Assembly: GCA_015680685.1 (NCBI GenBank)
Contig: MNCI01000625.1
Location: 81,250-122,667 of the forward strand
Length of the DNA stretch: 41,418 bases
DNA from: Gnetum montanum
Taxonomy: Eukaryota > Streptophyta > Gnetopsida > Gnetales > Gnetaceae
Direction: 5' to 3'
Of the stretch, positions 1 through 8,945 are shown piece after piece. The notes below the pieces were generated by a model. It worked only from the letters and a program-made list of their open reading frames with translations, searched no databases and had not been told where the DNA came from. Position numbers and translations under genes: made by a program. Positions within the stretch are counted from its first letter, which is position 1; each line of letters begins with the position of its first letter.

Positions 1-870
1 ATCTAAACCACTAGCTAAGCAATTTAAACAAAATAAAAAAAGAAATACATAACTCACAGGACCATGACAAAGAGGCTGAAATCTTTATTCTAGCAAGCCA
101 TCTTGCAAACAATCTTCTTTACAAATCTTCTTTGATCCCAAGTGTGAGAAGTGATGATGATCTCCCCCAATGTCCCCTGAAGCCTTTTTATAGGGTTCCA
201 AGGTANCTCCCCTTTTGAAGCCTTTTTATAGGGCTCAAAGGTGGTTAGGTAAGTTACAAAATATCTTGGGTGGTTTTAACCACCATGGAGACAAAAAANA
301 CAAGTGAGGTAAGTTACAACAATTTTGGGTGGTTTCAACCACAACAGAGATAAAAATGCTGCATCTGACATGTGTCCCATGTAATTGCCAAGTGTCTTCA
401 TTGAGTTGCCAAGTGTCTTCATGGAGATGCCAAGTGGCCCTTGTAGTTACAATTTCAAAAATATCTCAAAAATATCTCTCCTAGCTTTTCTCTCAAGTAA
501 TTGGACTATCCAATCAGAAAATTACTTGCCCAACAAGCTAGGAGGTTACTTGCCCAACAAGTTAGGTAGGTTACTACAATATTGGGTGGTTTCAACCACA
601 AAAGAGATAAAAAGGTTGCAATTGACAAGTGCCTTGGTGGTTACATACATCATGGGATTAAGGCTAGGAAGTTACAATTTTCACAAAAAATTACCACTAT
701 AGAAAACAAAAGTTATGGTGACCAAGTGTTTATCTAACAAACTCCCTGTTAAAACTTAAATTGTGACTTTATGCCCGTATTAATATTTTTTTATGTTATA
801 GCTTTAGGCATAGCATCGGTTAATAAAACCTTTTTCAAGTTATTTTAGTTCTGCGTTTTCTGTACACGAC
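1..870. repeat. repeat-like non-coding DNA, possibly LTR-derived
   Basis: No coding sequence is recognisable. The stretch is full of short direct repeats. A segment beginning gaagcctttttataggg occurs near 179 and again near 217, with an N between the copies. The phrase gccaagtgtcttcat occurs twice near 388-425, and 'acttgcccaacaag' twice near 523-560. A stretch reading taacaaactccctgttaaaac lies near 735-755. Repetition of this kind upstream of a TATA-like 'tttttatagg' suggests an LTR or other dispersed repeat, but I cannot define its ends or family. Confidence 0.35.
269..599. repeat. three dispersed copies of a hairpin motif
   Basis: The palindrome GGTGGTTTTAACCACC lies at 269-284. Near-copies GGTGGTTTCAACCAC lie at 328-342 and 585-599. 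Each is preceded by a 'gttac.acaat.ttgg'-like sequence and followed by 'gagataaaaa'-like sequence, so the copied unit is about 45-50 bp. Each copy could form a 6-7 bp stem with almost no loop. The function is unknown. Confidence 0.6.
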
Positions 871-1335
871 GCTATTTTTGGAAGCCCCCTCTCCTGATCG
901 CCGTTCACGCCCGCGATCTCTGCCTCCTTTGGCCGAACCCTTGCCTGCGCCTCTACCTGTGAAAATCGGCTCTCGCGCGCCCAGATCTGCACATCCTCTG
1001 CCTCGCTGCGGCCATCATCGCAACCGCAGAAAGTTTGCCCAGGTGGACGGCTGCGCTCAGGTTGTTTTCTCCTGCTTCGACAACGGCGGCAAGCTCTTCT
1101 GGTGACGATGGCGGCGCATGCGCTAGCTCTTCTGGCGTCAGCTCACTGTTTCCTTTCTACGGCAGCGTGCAGGCAACACCCAGCTGCTGCACCCAGAGCA
1201 AGTTCGGCTTTACGTTTGGCTCTCAGTTGGGTTCAGGCCCTCCCCTGCTTCAGCTGCAATAGCATCAGCAACCATAGGGTTTGCAGGGTTTGATTCTTCG
1301 TCGTCGTCATCCTCTTTGCTCTCGCCGTCGTCGTC
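871..1335. other. GC-rich, CpG-rich island in AT-rich surroundings
   Basis: Base composition changes abruptly near 850-870 to a GC-rich, CpG-rich stretch with CGC/GCC-rich words, then a pyrimidine-rich TCGTCGTCGTC-type run at about 1297-1340. Short frames are open on both strands, as expected from GC-rich sequence, and none matches a protein I recognise. It resembles the promoter, 5' UTR or first-exon region of a plant gene more than the retrotransposons around it. A single N at 1341 marks uncertain sequence. It may be a captured or relic host-gene fragment together with 1441-1543. Confidence 0.4.
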
Positions 1336-1440
1336 CTCTTNCCGCACATAACAATGCTGTCATAATTTTTGACCATAGAGGTTTGCTCAAGTTGCAAGCC
1401 ATGATTGATCTTGTTTGCATTTCTGGAGAGACTGGAGACA

Positions 1441-1543
1441 CAATTATTTTTTTTTCTTGCAGAATCTAGCTGTAAATGCTGATTCAGTGCAAGACCTCCA
1501 CGTGTGCTCTGCATTTATTGAATTTTTGGAACCAGATTCTTAG
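1441..1543 (+). pseudogene. exon-like sequence with a strong 3' splice-site signature
   Basis: A T-rich tract runs directly into TTGCAG at 1457-1462, a textbook plant 3' splice acceptor. From 1463 an open frame reads NLAVNADSVQDLHVCSAF and continues through IEFLEPDS to a TAG at 1541-1543. The peptide has the flavour of the C-terminal helix of a PX (phox) domain, in which short Leu/Ser-rich stretches end in FLE/FLS, but this is only a resemblance. The piece ends about 15 bp before the pyruvate kinase homology, which runs on the opposite strand. It could be a fragment of a host gene or a chance open stretch. Confidence 0.25.
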
Positions 1544-1559
1544 CAGGATGCCCTTGTTT

Positions 1560-2072
1560 TGTTGATTTTTTAGATAGTAGATGAAGTAAGAATCTCCAAT
1601 GGACTCATAGGAAGAGGAGTAGATCTTATTAATTCTTTGAATATGGCACCATAGTCAAACTAAGACTCTGCTTCAATACATATGAGTACCATGATTTTTA
1701 CAGCCAGTTCAGGATACACACCTGCTGCACTCTCACCACTGAGCATTACGCAATCAATACCATTAAGAATAGTATTTGCTACATCAGTTGTTTTAGCTTG
1801 AGTTGGACATGGAGACTTAATCATAGACTCCAACATTTGGGTTGAAATTACGACTGGTTTGCCTAAGCGATTGTACTTGTAAATCATCATTTTCTGTGCC
1901 AAGAATATTTTCTCAATCGAAATCTCCATACCGAGATATCCTCGAGCAACCATAAAAGCATTAGACTCTCTTAAAATATCATCAAAATTTACAACACCTT
2001 CCTAATTTTTGACCTCTGACATCAACATTATCTTTTTTGGCATCCCTCCCAAGCACCTGCCTCATGTGCACT
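1560..2072 (-). pseudogene. cytosolic pyruvate kinase pseudogene fragment
   Basis: The minus strand encodes a central-to-C-terminal segment of plant cytosolic pyruvate kinase (phosphoenolpyruvate + ADP to pyruvate + ATP, last step of glycolysis). Visible landmarks in order are [90 protein letters not shown] and FKELIRSTPLPMSPLE. The conserved ARGDLG motif, which contains an active-site Asp, reads ARGYLG. A frameshift lies near 2035. In-frame stops lie at 2002-2004, 1660-1662 and 1570-1572. Only about 170 codons remain of a roughly 500-residue enzyme, so it cannot be functional. Sequence at 2073-2170 may be a retained intron (a GTAAG-like donor is visible) or unrelated. It is joined directly to a truncated LTR on the same strand. 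Confidence 0.9.
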
Positions 2073-2171
2073 AGATGGATAATTCCCTATAAATGTGGCT
2101 ACAATATCTAGCATCTTACCATTTGCAAATAAGTCCACCTGTTCCATGAAATAGCCAAAATGTGCCAACAC

Positions 2172-2979
2172 ATTCATTGTCTTCCCAGACTTACTTGTGT
2201 TTGTCACGGTGTATGGTTAAGTAAGTCCGAGGTATATGATTTTTATAGTTTTTAATGTTTTTCTCCTATGCTATCAAGGTGAAGGGTTGAGAGAGCTAAC
2301 TAACTCTAACTAAGGACTAAGTCTAAATTAACTAGCATCAGCATCTGTTCCCACTTACCGTACACACCATGAACTATGGAACTGTGGCTACCAAACGCTA
2401 ATTGTTACTGGGATCACCACACGTAATGCACATGCTCGAAGTTGTCATACTGAGGTACTTAACTAGTCTAAACGTAATGAGCAGCTGATTCCTTGACTAT
2501 CCGTACACATTCATAAATGCTTGTAATCAAGTCGTACTCATTCCACATTCTAGGAGTTGAGGGTGAGAGAACCTAATTGCGATAAGCAGCTGATTCCTTG
2601 ATTAGCCGTACACATTCGTCAATGCTCGTAATCAAGTAATACTCATGCTACACTAATGCAGGTAATAAATAACATATAAGAAATAACAGGTAATAAATCC
2701 TATTCCATGCACTGCAAGGTTTATCCACAAAGCTCATCTTTATTTCCGTACACAACTTGCATTTAGGTACAAATCTGCTCGAATAAAGATCCGTTCATTT
2801 GGGGACTCCTACTGTGGTTACATGGAAAATATTCTATCTCTGGAGTGATCAATCTACCAGAGTTTCCCTACTTTAAGCTTAGGATGGAAAATAAGGGGAG
2901 TGCCACCTCTTATTTATAGATTTGGCGATGGACCGCGATATCGTGTATGCGACATCGTTGTGCATATCGCGTCTCATCA
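2172..2979 (-). mobile_element. truncated Athila-type LTR (minus)
   Basis: This matches the LTRs of element A along most of its length: the 'tatggttaagtaagtc' segment, 'agcatcagcatc.gttccca', 'ccatgcactgcaaggtttatcca', 'gaataaagatccgttca' and 'cctcttatttatag' (a TATA box when read on the minus strand). It ends at 2979 in tctcatca. The other end, which should read tgatgagtggcgagg, is missing. LTR homology stops at about 2172 and pyruvate kinase-associated sequence begins. The U3 part carries GATATCG-type motifs at 2935-2970. It lies inside the 3' region of the next element. Confidence 0.8.
2477..2650. repeat. 105-bp offset duplication inside the LTR
   Basis: The segment starting gcagctgattccttgacta at 2481 is repeated, diverged, at 2586. 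Both copies continue through 'ccgtacacattc', 'atgct.gtaatcaagt' and 'actcat'. The offset is 105 bp. The LTR at 12894-13756 has one copy of the related sequence near 13160-13340, so the duplication is private to this LTR or lineage. Confidence 0.7.
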
Positions 2980-3107
2980 ACCTTGTTCTTGGTATTTCAT
3001 TCCATTCTCTCTTCTCCATCTTTCTTCCCATTTTCCACCTCATTGCTGGTTTTATCATTAGTCCATTCTGGGTTGATGCATCGTTTTTCTTTGGTGAATT
3101 CTTGTAG
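2980..3107 (+). pseudogene. C-terminal piece of the post-pol ORF, element B
   Basis: The frame continues the same hydrophobic segment seen in elements A (20617-20700, minus) and E (36655-36760): TLFLVFHSIL-type residues compare with LVLGISFHSLFS here, followed by FHLIAGFIISPFWVDASFFF. The LTR at 2172-2979 interrupts it at its 5' side. It is strongly hydrophobic, as a membrane segment would be. See the post-pol ORF entries in A and E. Confidence 0.4.
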
Positions 3108-3980
3108 GTAAGTTTTTAACTCTTGCTTTCAAATAACATTCTTAGGGCCTACAAACTCTTTGGTTGTGGGTTTGTCAGGGCATAAAGGGCATGATCCTGC
3201 TTTAGGGAGGACCCACTAGCATTTCTTTTTGGTGCAATTGTTAACTTCTTTCCCTTAAACATTTTCTACAATCAATCATTTCTTGTTTCATCCCCATCCA
3301 TGACATCCATTTTATTAGTGTTGTCGTTAATATTTTTCATCTTTCTTGTTTCTAATGTTTTTCCATCTTATAGCTACCATAGGTTTGCTCTTAGTCATGG
3401 GGGCCCTAACACAAAGTTTTCAATTTTTTCCATTTTACTAATTACCTATACCCTACACCTTGGGTAGTTGCCAATGATAAATCTCTAAACTAGTTTCTGC
3501 CATAACCACAAGTCAGCTAATGCACTTCATATCGAGGCAAGGTATCAACTGCATTGTGGATTATCTATCCTTTCTCATTTGTGACTGTGTTGTGTGTGCA
3601 AATGGCGATCATACAAACAATGGACTGGGCTTGGAGGACACACTCAGGATGGACCAAAACTGGAGTATTTACAAAAGGAGAAAGTCTAGTGGCGTGGCTA
3701 TGGATAAACAACAAAAGGCACAATCTTAGCATTGGTGGCAACATGCTTTATTTTCTTTCTCTCTCTTTCTCTACAAGCTACCAAATAAAGGCTTGGATGT
3801 CATTTATGTATAAGTGTTCACCACAATGGTCATGAACACTAATGTTGTAATATGCTTATTGATCCATTCACTAGGCACGTTGAGTCTGTCATCCCAGTCC
3901 ACCATCAGTTGTCAATTAGTCAATAATCCCATACCTTCCCAATATTTTGTAAGGAACTCAAGGATGAGTTTTCATTTAGT

Positions 3981-3990
3981 CATGGGGGTA
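3981..3990 (+). promoter_or_regulatory. polypurine tract of element B
   Basis: catgggggta immediately precedes the LTR start at 3991. The equivalent positions in elements E (ttgtgggggta, 37621-37631) and A (minus, degraded to cataggg) are homologous, so this is the plus-strand DNA priming site for reverse transcription. Confidence 0.8.
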
Positions 3991-3996
3991 TGATGA

Positions 3997-4262
3997 GAGC
4001 GGTTACTCTAGCAGTTAGTCTAATTATTAGAGTGGTTACTCTAGTAGTTATTTTAATTATTAAAGTGGTTACTCTAGCGGTTACTTTAGCAGTTATTCTA
4101 ATTATTAGAGTGGTTCCTCTAGCAGTTACTCTAGCTATTATTCTAATTATTAGAGTGGTTGCTCTAGCGGTTACTTTAGCAATTATTCTAATTATTAAAG
4201 TGGTCACTTTAGCAGTTACTTTAATTATTAGAGCGGTTACTCTAATTATTAGAGTAGTTGCT
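3997..4262. repeat. U3 tandem repeat array of GGTTACTCTAG / ATTATTAGAG modules
   Basis: About 265 bp is built from two alternating modules of roughly 18-21 bp: (a/g)gcggttactctagcag-like and tctaattattagagt-like. Both are internally near-palindromic (TTAGAG...CTCTAA; TCTAATTATTAGA). The array lies directly upstream of the TATA box at 4269-4280. Because the repeats lack stops, both strands show open frames of about 100 codons of V/T/I/L-rich sequence. These are almost certainly not genes. The position matches the GATATCG arrays of sister LTRs, so an enhancer-like role is inferred. Confidence 0.85.
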
Positions 4263-4268
4263 CCGAAG

Positions 4269-4280
4269 TCTATAAATACA
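4269..4280 (+). promoter_or_regulatory. TATA box of LTR B
   Basis: tctataaataca lies just downstream of the U3 array and upstream of the shared R region, at the same place as the TATA boxes of the other LTRs in the window. The polyadenylation-type 'aataaagatg' follows near 4448. Confidence 0.75.
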
Positions 4281-5030
4281 GTGCCCAGGCACATAATTGG
4301 GAGGAAGTCTTTTAGCAGTCAAGTAGCGAAACTCTTGTAGTCTATTTGAAAGTTAGAGTATTTTCCAAGTGCCCATAGTAGGAGGTCTAAGTGTGGATGG
4401 ATCTTTATTCGAGCATTGTGTACCTGAGCACACCTTGTGTATGGCAATAAAGATGAGCTCTTTGATTCATCCTTGCAGCACTTGAGATTTGTTTTCTTAT
4501 GTATTTCTTTTATTTTATTTTCTTATGAATTGATTTTATTTTATGCACTTTACATTTCTATTATTAGCACAAAAATTCATTTTGATTAATTAAGCAAATT
4601 GTTAAATCACACAAGCACGACCACTTCAAGCATGCGTGTAAGGCTTGGTAACCCAGTAATGATTAGTGTTTGGTAATCCCAGCAGTGTTGCATTGGTTCA
4701 AGATGTGTATGGGAAGTGGGAACAGATGCTAGTGTTAGGATTTGTTAGAACATAGTTAATGAGCAGTTAAGTTAAATTAGTCACTTAGTTACCTCTCTCC
4801 TTCCCTATTAGCATAGGACATAAAAGCATAAAAGCTATAAAAATCATATGCCTCAAGCTTACTTAACCATACAATTGTGAAATATAGGTAAGATTGGGAA
4901 GACAATGATCAATCAACCCATCCTTGTTCCATAAGGGCGCATAAGCACTTAGTCCTTGGAATTCAACCAGATTGTGCGTGAAACACTCGTATTCGTATGG
5001 TTGAGCATAGGGGTACCTTGCCACTCATTA

Positions 5031-5544
5031 ACTAATAACAATGATAAATGTAAATGTGAATGTAAATGTTATAAAGAATTATACTATTGAATTTCATGCA
5101 AAGTATAGTAAAATAAATGTAAATCTAAGCTAAGCTAAACTCCTACAATGTAAAAGAAATTAATCTTGATCTTTACTATTAAACATCATGATATACAAGC
5201 GTAGTCAATTAAATAAAAATTCTAATAACAAAATTTAGCCACACATTGTGGGTATTTATTGACTATAATAAATTATAATAAAATTGATAAAATTTGATTA
5301 TGACCAACAAAAATAAATGTTATTCACTATACAAATTTTTAAACCAAATTTTTAAGTTGCATCAAATTTTTTATATATGTTCATGCATCCTAATGCATCG
5401 TATACAAAAATGGGATTTTACATTTTATCATGCTCCCATGATTGATTAAAAAATCATGTTTCAGCTATACAAAATGGATGAATTTTATTTGCAAAATTGT
5501 GAGATGATACAAGACTAGATGCTAATAATAAGTGCCCATTACAA
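5031..5544. other. AT-rich sequence, no recognisable feature
   Basis: This AT-rich stretch with many short simple-sequence runs follows element B. I see no open frame of interest, RNA gene or transposon terminus. Confidence 0.5.
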
Positions 5545-5700
5545 TGAGTTGTTAGCCTAGTAGTAAGACTCTTAATTTGAAAGCTCCAAGTCATGGGTTT
5601 GATTCTAGTAGGAAATGTTGAGTTATAAAGTTCTAATTTGATTATATATCTTGGGCTGTACCTATATTACAATTATTTTGGGATGTGACCAACAAGTACA
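5545..5700 (+). mobile_element. tRNA-derived SINE-like sequence
   Basis: The segment holds an RNA polymerase III internal promoter. An A-box-like TTAGCCTAGTAGTAAGACTC lies at 5551-5570, and a B-box-like GGGTTTGATTCTAG begins about 27 bp downstream (GGTTCGANTCC consensus with C to T changes). The intervening TTTGAAAGCTCCAAGTCAT is typical of the tRNA-related heads of plant SINEs. The tail 'ttatatatcttgggctgtac..' is not recognised and the 3' end is uncertain. It could alternatively be a decayed tRNA pseudogene. No cloverleaf is preserved well enough to call a tRNA. Confidence 0.6.
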
Positions 5701-6297
5701 ACTATAGTACATTTATAATGGTTATGCATTACACACATTTGGAACACTACAAAATTAACACATATTACGAATTTCTTATGTACAAGTTGACTGTTGAAGC
5801 TTTATTGATACAACCTTGACAACATTGGCTCCTTATCCTTCTTTTTCAAGGGTTGGTGAATAGAGATGAGTTTCTCTTTGTTAGTTCTTTAATAAATCAA
5901 GTTCTATATCTCAAATTTTCATGAAACTTAGATTGTTGGATTCATGTCAACATCTTCTATCTACTAGATGCTTTAGATGACATAAATTCAATAGTTATCA
6001 AAGTTAGTTTTTCAAACTTTGTAGAATTGACAATTGATGAAAATTTGATGTAAATTCAAGGTGCCTTTTATTTTGAATGCAATTCAAAGGTAAAAATGAT
6101 ATTTAGGACTAGTGTAATTGGTTTGAAACAAGATTGGTATCTAAAACTTTAGATGGTAGATGAATTGTTACTTTGTTACATGAAATTCAATGGTACATTA
6201 GAGAGAAAATTGTACTTGATAGAAACAAAATTTTTGTAACTTTGTTGAAGGGAAAATTCTTCTTTTTAAGTAAGAAATTGCATTAATATTTATAGAC
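5701..6297. other. AT-rich sequence, no recognisable feature
   Basis: No convincing coding, RNA or repeat structure was seen. The unknown minus-strand ORF begins to the right. Confidence 0.4.
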
Positions 6298-7083
6298 TTA
6301 GTGATGTGCACCACTAAATTTCTTAGTGATAACTGATAACGATTCCCTAATATCCTCAAATGGTGGGTCTTGAACCTGTATGGTTGGAACAATATGTTTC
6401 ACTAAAGGCTTGGAAAATTGGGATGGATCATGACTCATCCATTTTCCATCCTTCTTGACCACAAGGAATTCCATGAACCTCCTTAGATATGCTACAAAAA
6501 ATGCAAAATGCATATGGCATACCGTCTCAAGGTTGTTTCATAATTTTTGGATCTCATCTCATAGATCCGAGACCAAGTGAGCAACTTAGTTAAATTTAGC
6601 ATCCTCGATGAGGACCTTCTTCATGGTCTAAGCTTGTCAAATGCTAAAGAGCTTCTTTTGTGATAGCAACATGGGAAATGATTTGGAGTGGAACAATGGA
6701 TACATCTTGTAGACCTCTAAGACTTGACACTAGTCTATAGGCAATGCACTGCTACCATAATGAGAGTTAAGCCATTCTTCAACCTTTTCTTTATGGTCCA
6801 TCTCTTTCCCTACTTGTGTGGCAACCTTTTTGCCATCACAAGGTATGCCAAAGAGGTCACTAAATGTGGCTTCATTAATGGCCAAGGGAATAAGCGCACC
6901 GTGAACATGAGAGATGAATTTCTTCACTCCTTTGTCAAAAGAGTCAATTACATTCACCATCTCTATAGTAGGCACTGATGGACTAGGAATCATGAATAAA
7001 TTGAGCAAATTTGCATTGATAGTCCTTTCCTGGATCTCTCTAGGTGCTCTACCATCCAACCACTCCTGCAGTGAATCTACTTT
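6298..7083 (-). pseudogene. decayed ORF of unknown, probably transposon-related, protein
   Basis: One minus-strand frame runs from the solo LTR junction at 7088 down to 6298, about 260 codons, with roughly seven in-frame stops and no obvious frameshift. Segments include VDSLQEWLDGRAPREIQ, NANLLNLFMIPSPSV, FDKGVKKFISHVHGALIPLA, TFSDLFGIPCDGK, MYPLFHSKSFPMLL, FFVAYLRRFMEFLVVKK and DIRESLSVITKKFSG. The pattern 'ALIPLAIN-x-ATFSDLFGIP' recalls the putative plant transposon protein domain found in many plant repeat ORFs. That is a weak resemblance and I do not name a family. The frame continues across the solo LTR into 7894 and above. Confidence 0.5.
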
Positions 7084-7088
7084 GCCCT

Positions 7089-7888
7089 TGATGGGATGTG
7101 ATATCGCATCCTCAATATCACATCGGCCCCTGCAATATCGCGTACGTGATATCACAGCCCGTCGCCAGTTCTATAAATAAGAGGTGGCTTTCCCTTGTTT
7201 CTGTAGCTAGATCTAGACCCTTAGCTAAACTCTAGCAGTTTTACCATTCTAGAGGTAGAATAATTTCCATGTGCCCACAGTAGGAGTCTCAAAGTGAACG
7301 GATCTTTATTTGAGCAAATTGTACCTACGCACACATTTGTGTACAGAAATAAAGATGAAATTTTTGATAAACCTTGCAGTGCATGGACTAAGCTAAATAG
7401 GAATTAAGTAATGTTAAATGCTTAAATTCTTTCTTAGATAATTAATCTCTCTCAACCCTCAACTCTCCTAGTTAAGTGCATTCAGTATGACTACTTCGAG
7501 CATGTGTGCTACGCTTGGTAACCCAGTAACGAATAGCGTTTGGTAATCCTAGTAGCGTTGCACTGGTTTAAGGTGTGTACAACAAGTGGGAACGGATATT
7601 GATGCTAGGACAATTAAAGATTAGTTAGTGAAAGTTAGTTACTTAGTCTCTTCACCCTTTCCTCTCTTAGCATAGGCCAATAAAAGGTAAAAGTTATAAA
7701 AATCACATACCTCAGAGTTACTTAACCATACAACCATGACAATACAAGTAAGTTTGGGAGGACAATGATTGATTAACCTTAAGTGTTCTATAAGGCCTGT
7801 AAGCACTTAGTCCTTGGAGTTCGACCGGATCGCACGTGTAACGTTCGTATTCGTATGGTTGAGTGTAGGGGTACCTCGCCACTCATCA
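7089..7888 (+). mobile_element. complete solo LTR, Athila type
   Basis: This 800-bp LTR starts TGATGGGATG and ends CACTCATCA, and is flanked by a perfect 5-bp target duplication, gccct (7084-7088 and 7889-7893). No internal sequence is present, so it is a solo LTR formed by LTR-LTR recombination. U3 carries repeated GATATCGC / CGATATC motifs (7099-7155). The TATA box ctataaataa is at 7171-7180 and aataaag is at about 7347-7353. Removing the LTR and one gccct rejoins the minus-strand unknown ORF in frame. Confidence 0.93.
7171..7180 (+). promoter_or_regulatory. TATA box of the solo LTR
   Basis: ctataaataa is preceded by a cluster of GATATCGC/CGTACG motifs (7099-7155), the same arrangement as in the LTRs of element A on the other strand. 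Confidence 0.75.
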
Positions 7889-7893
7889 GCCCT

Positions 7894-8040
7894 ACTTGAG
7901 GATGAGTGTCTTCTCTACACATCTCGAGGTGATTATGGCAATAGTAGATTTGGTTGTAGGATCTACAACACAACATGAATAGCCAATTAGCCTTTAAGCA
8001 TGAGCACATCACACAAAACCAAAAATATATATAACAAACA
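7894..8040 (-). pseudogene. 5' continuation of the unknown ORF beyond the solo LTR
   Basis: Once the solo LTR is removed, the minus frame from about 7975 to 7894 reads KSTIAIITSRCVEKTLILK, then a TAG, then joins GKVDSLQEW of the downstream part. An acceptor-like TGTTGTGTTGTAG precedes the readable part, so an intron or the ORF start may lie there. Nothing else is recognised up to 8237. Confidence 0.35.
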
Positions 8041-8237
8041 TAGTAAAAAAATTAAAATTAAACTCATAACCAAATAGTTAAAATCAATTAAACATTTAAG
8101 GCCTAAATAACTAAAAAACAACACAACATCAATAAACAAAAATTAACAAATTAAGGCCATTAAATTTGCTTACTTGGTTTATGCAATGTAGGGGCCCTAG
8201 AAACCATGGGTGCATATATGCCTAAGTCTAGAAGGCC

Positions 8238-8945
8238 CTACCAGATATGAGCAATCCTATTGGTCAAACACTTGTGGTAGACTTGAGAGTAACATGAAGT
8301 ATATTTGCTAAAGTCATCCCTTAGCTTCTCCAACACCACAAGTCTCACAGTTGAGCCTTGTGTAAAAACCTTTAATGTTGTGTGTGCTAAGGGTAGGACT
8401 TGGCCACTCTTGATTAATCCTCCATTGTGCACAATATACCTACAATGTATAAAGAAAAAAATTATTATTATTATTAGAACTAAATAGCCTAATGAAAACA
8501 ACAAGTAAAAAGAAACTTAAGATGGCACTTTTGCTTGCAATTGGTAGAAGATGCCAGATGGATCCTGGAACAAAGTGTGGATTTGGTGGCCTATCATCAA
8601 CGTGTTGTTGGCATTGTGCTAAATAAACTCAAGCATATCCTAAATTAGGGATAACTTGTGTGTTCCTGGTGTGTATGTGGCATCACGATAGTCACCTTCT
8701 AGATGAGTGGCAGGGTCATCTACCATGAACTTCTCCGCAATGATAGTTGTAGTGTCGATGGCCAAGTGTGATCCTAAAATCACACTAAAGTTCTTAAGCA
8801 AGAATGCTAAGAACTCTTTGGCACTAGGCTTGAACCAATGAGAACCATAATCGAGGACCATGTTGGTTGGCATATTGTTTGGTTTTGGTGTGTTTATGCA
8901 GCATAAAATCCCAACCAGTTCAACAACCACTAGGATGGGTTTCAA
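8238..8945 (-). pseudogene. FCP1/NLI-interacting-factor-like HAD phosphatase pseudogene
   Basis: The minus frame from 8945 has the layout of FCP1-homology HAD phosphatases. A hydrophobic strand KPILVVVELVGILC stands where the catalytic DxDxT motif would be (both Asp lost). It is followed by SAKEFLAFLLKNFSVILGS, the region usually reading 'RPGxxEFLxxLxxxFxVxIWSS', and, after two stops, by NNTLMIGHQIHTLFQDPSG, the equivalent of 'NTLLIDDSPxKxxxNPxG'. A second segment (about 8439 to 8238) starts after an acceptor-like TACATTGTAG and reads YIVHNGGLIKSGQVLPLAHT, then TVRLVVLEKLRDDF. It may be the next exon, implying a genomic rather than processed copy. Loss of the catalytic Asp and the stops mean it is inactive. 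The family call rests on pattern only. Confidence 0.5.

Larger units (their letters stand above)
2980..5030 (+). mobile_element. 3' end of Athila-type element B, internal 3' region plus 3' LTR
   Basis: From 2980 to 3980 the sequence follows, in order, the 3' untranslated region of element E (about 36655-37620) and of element A (minus): 'atttcattc.attctctctt', 'cataaagggcatga', 'cctacaccttgg', 'gtatcaactgcatt' and 'caatattttgtaaggaact'. A polypurine tract follows at 3981-3990, then a 1040-bp LTR at 3991-5030 starting tgatgagagc and ending ccactcatta (family consensus end is catca, so the terminal CA has become TA). The LTR's R-U5 part matches the other LTRs, but its U3 part is different. The upstream half of the element is missing. 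Confidence 0.8.

Noticed and set aside
878-1105. 75-codon Pro/Arg-rich frame in the GC-rich island as a gene
   Set aside because: Open frames of this length are expected in GC-rich DNA on any strand. The sequence matches nothing I know, and other frames over the same DNA are equally open.
3980-4340. Overlapping open frames of 104 and 116 codons on both strands (V/T/I/L-rich)
   Set aside because: They arise from a stop-free tandem repeat inside the LTR U3. Both strands are open for the same reason and no protein family is matched.
5551-5615. Functional tRNA gene
   Set aside because: A-box and B-box like motifs are present but no acceptor stem or cloverleaf can be formed convincingly, so a SINE head or tRNA relic is more likely.
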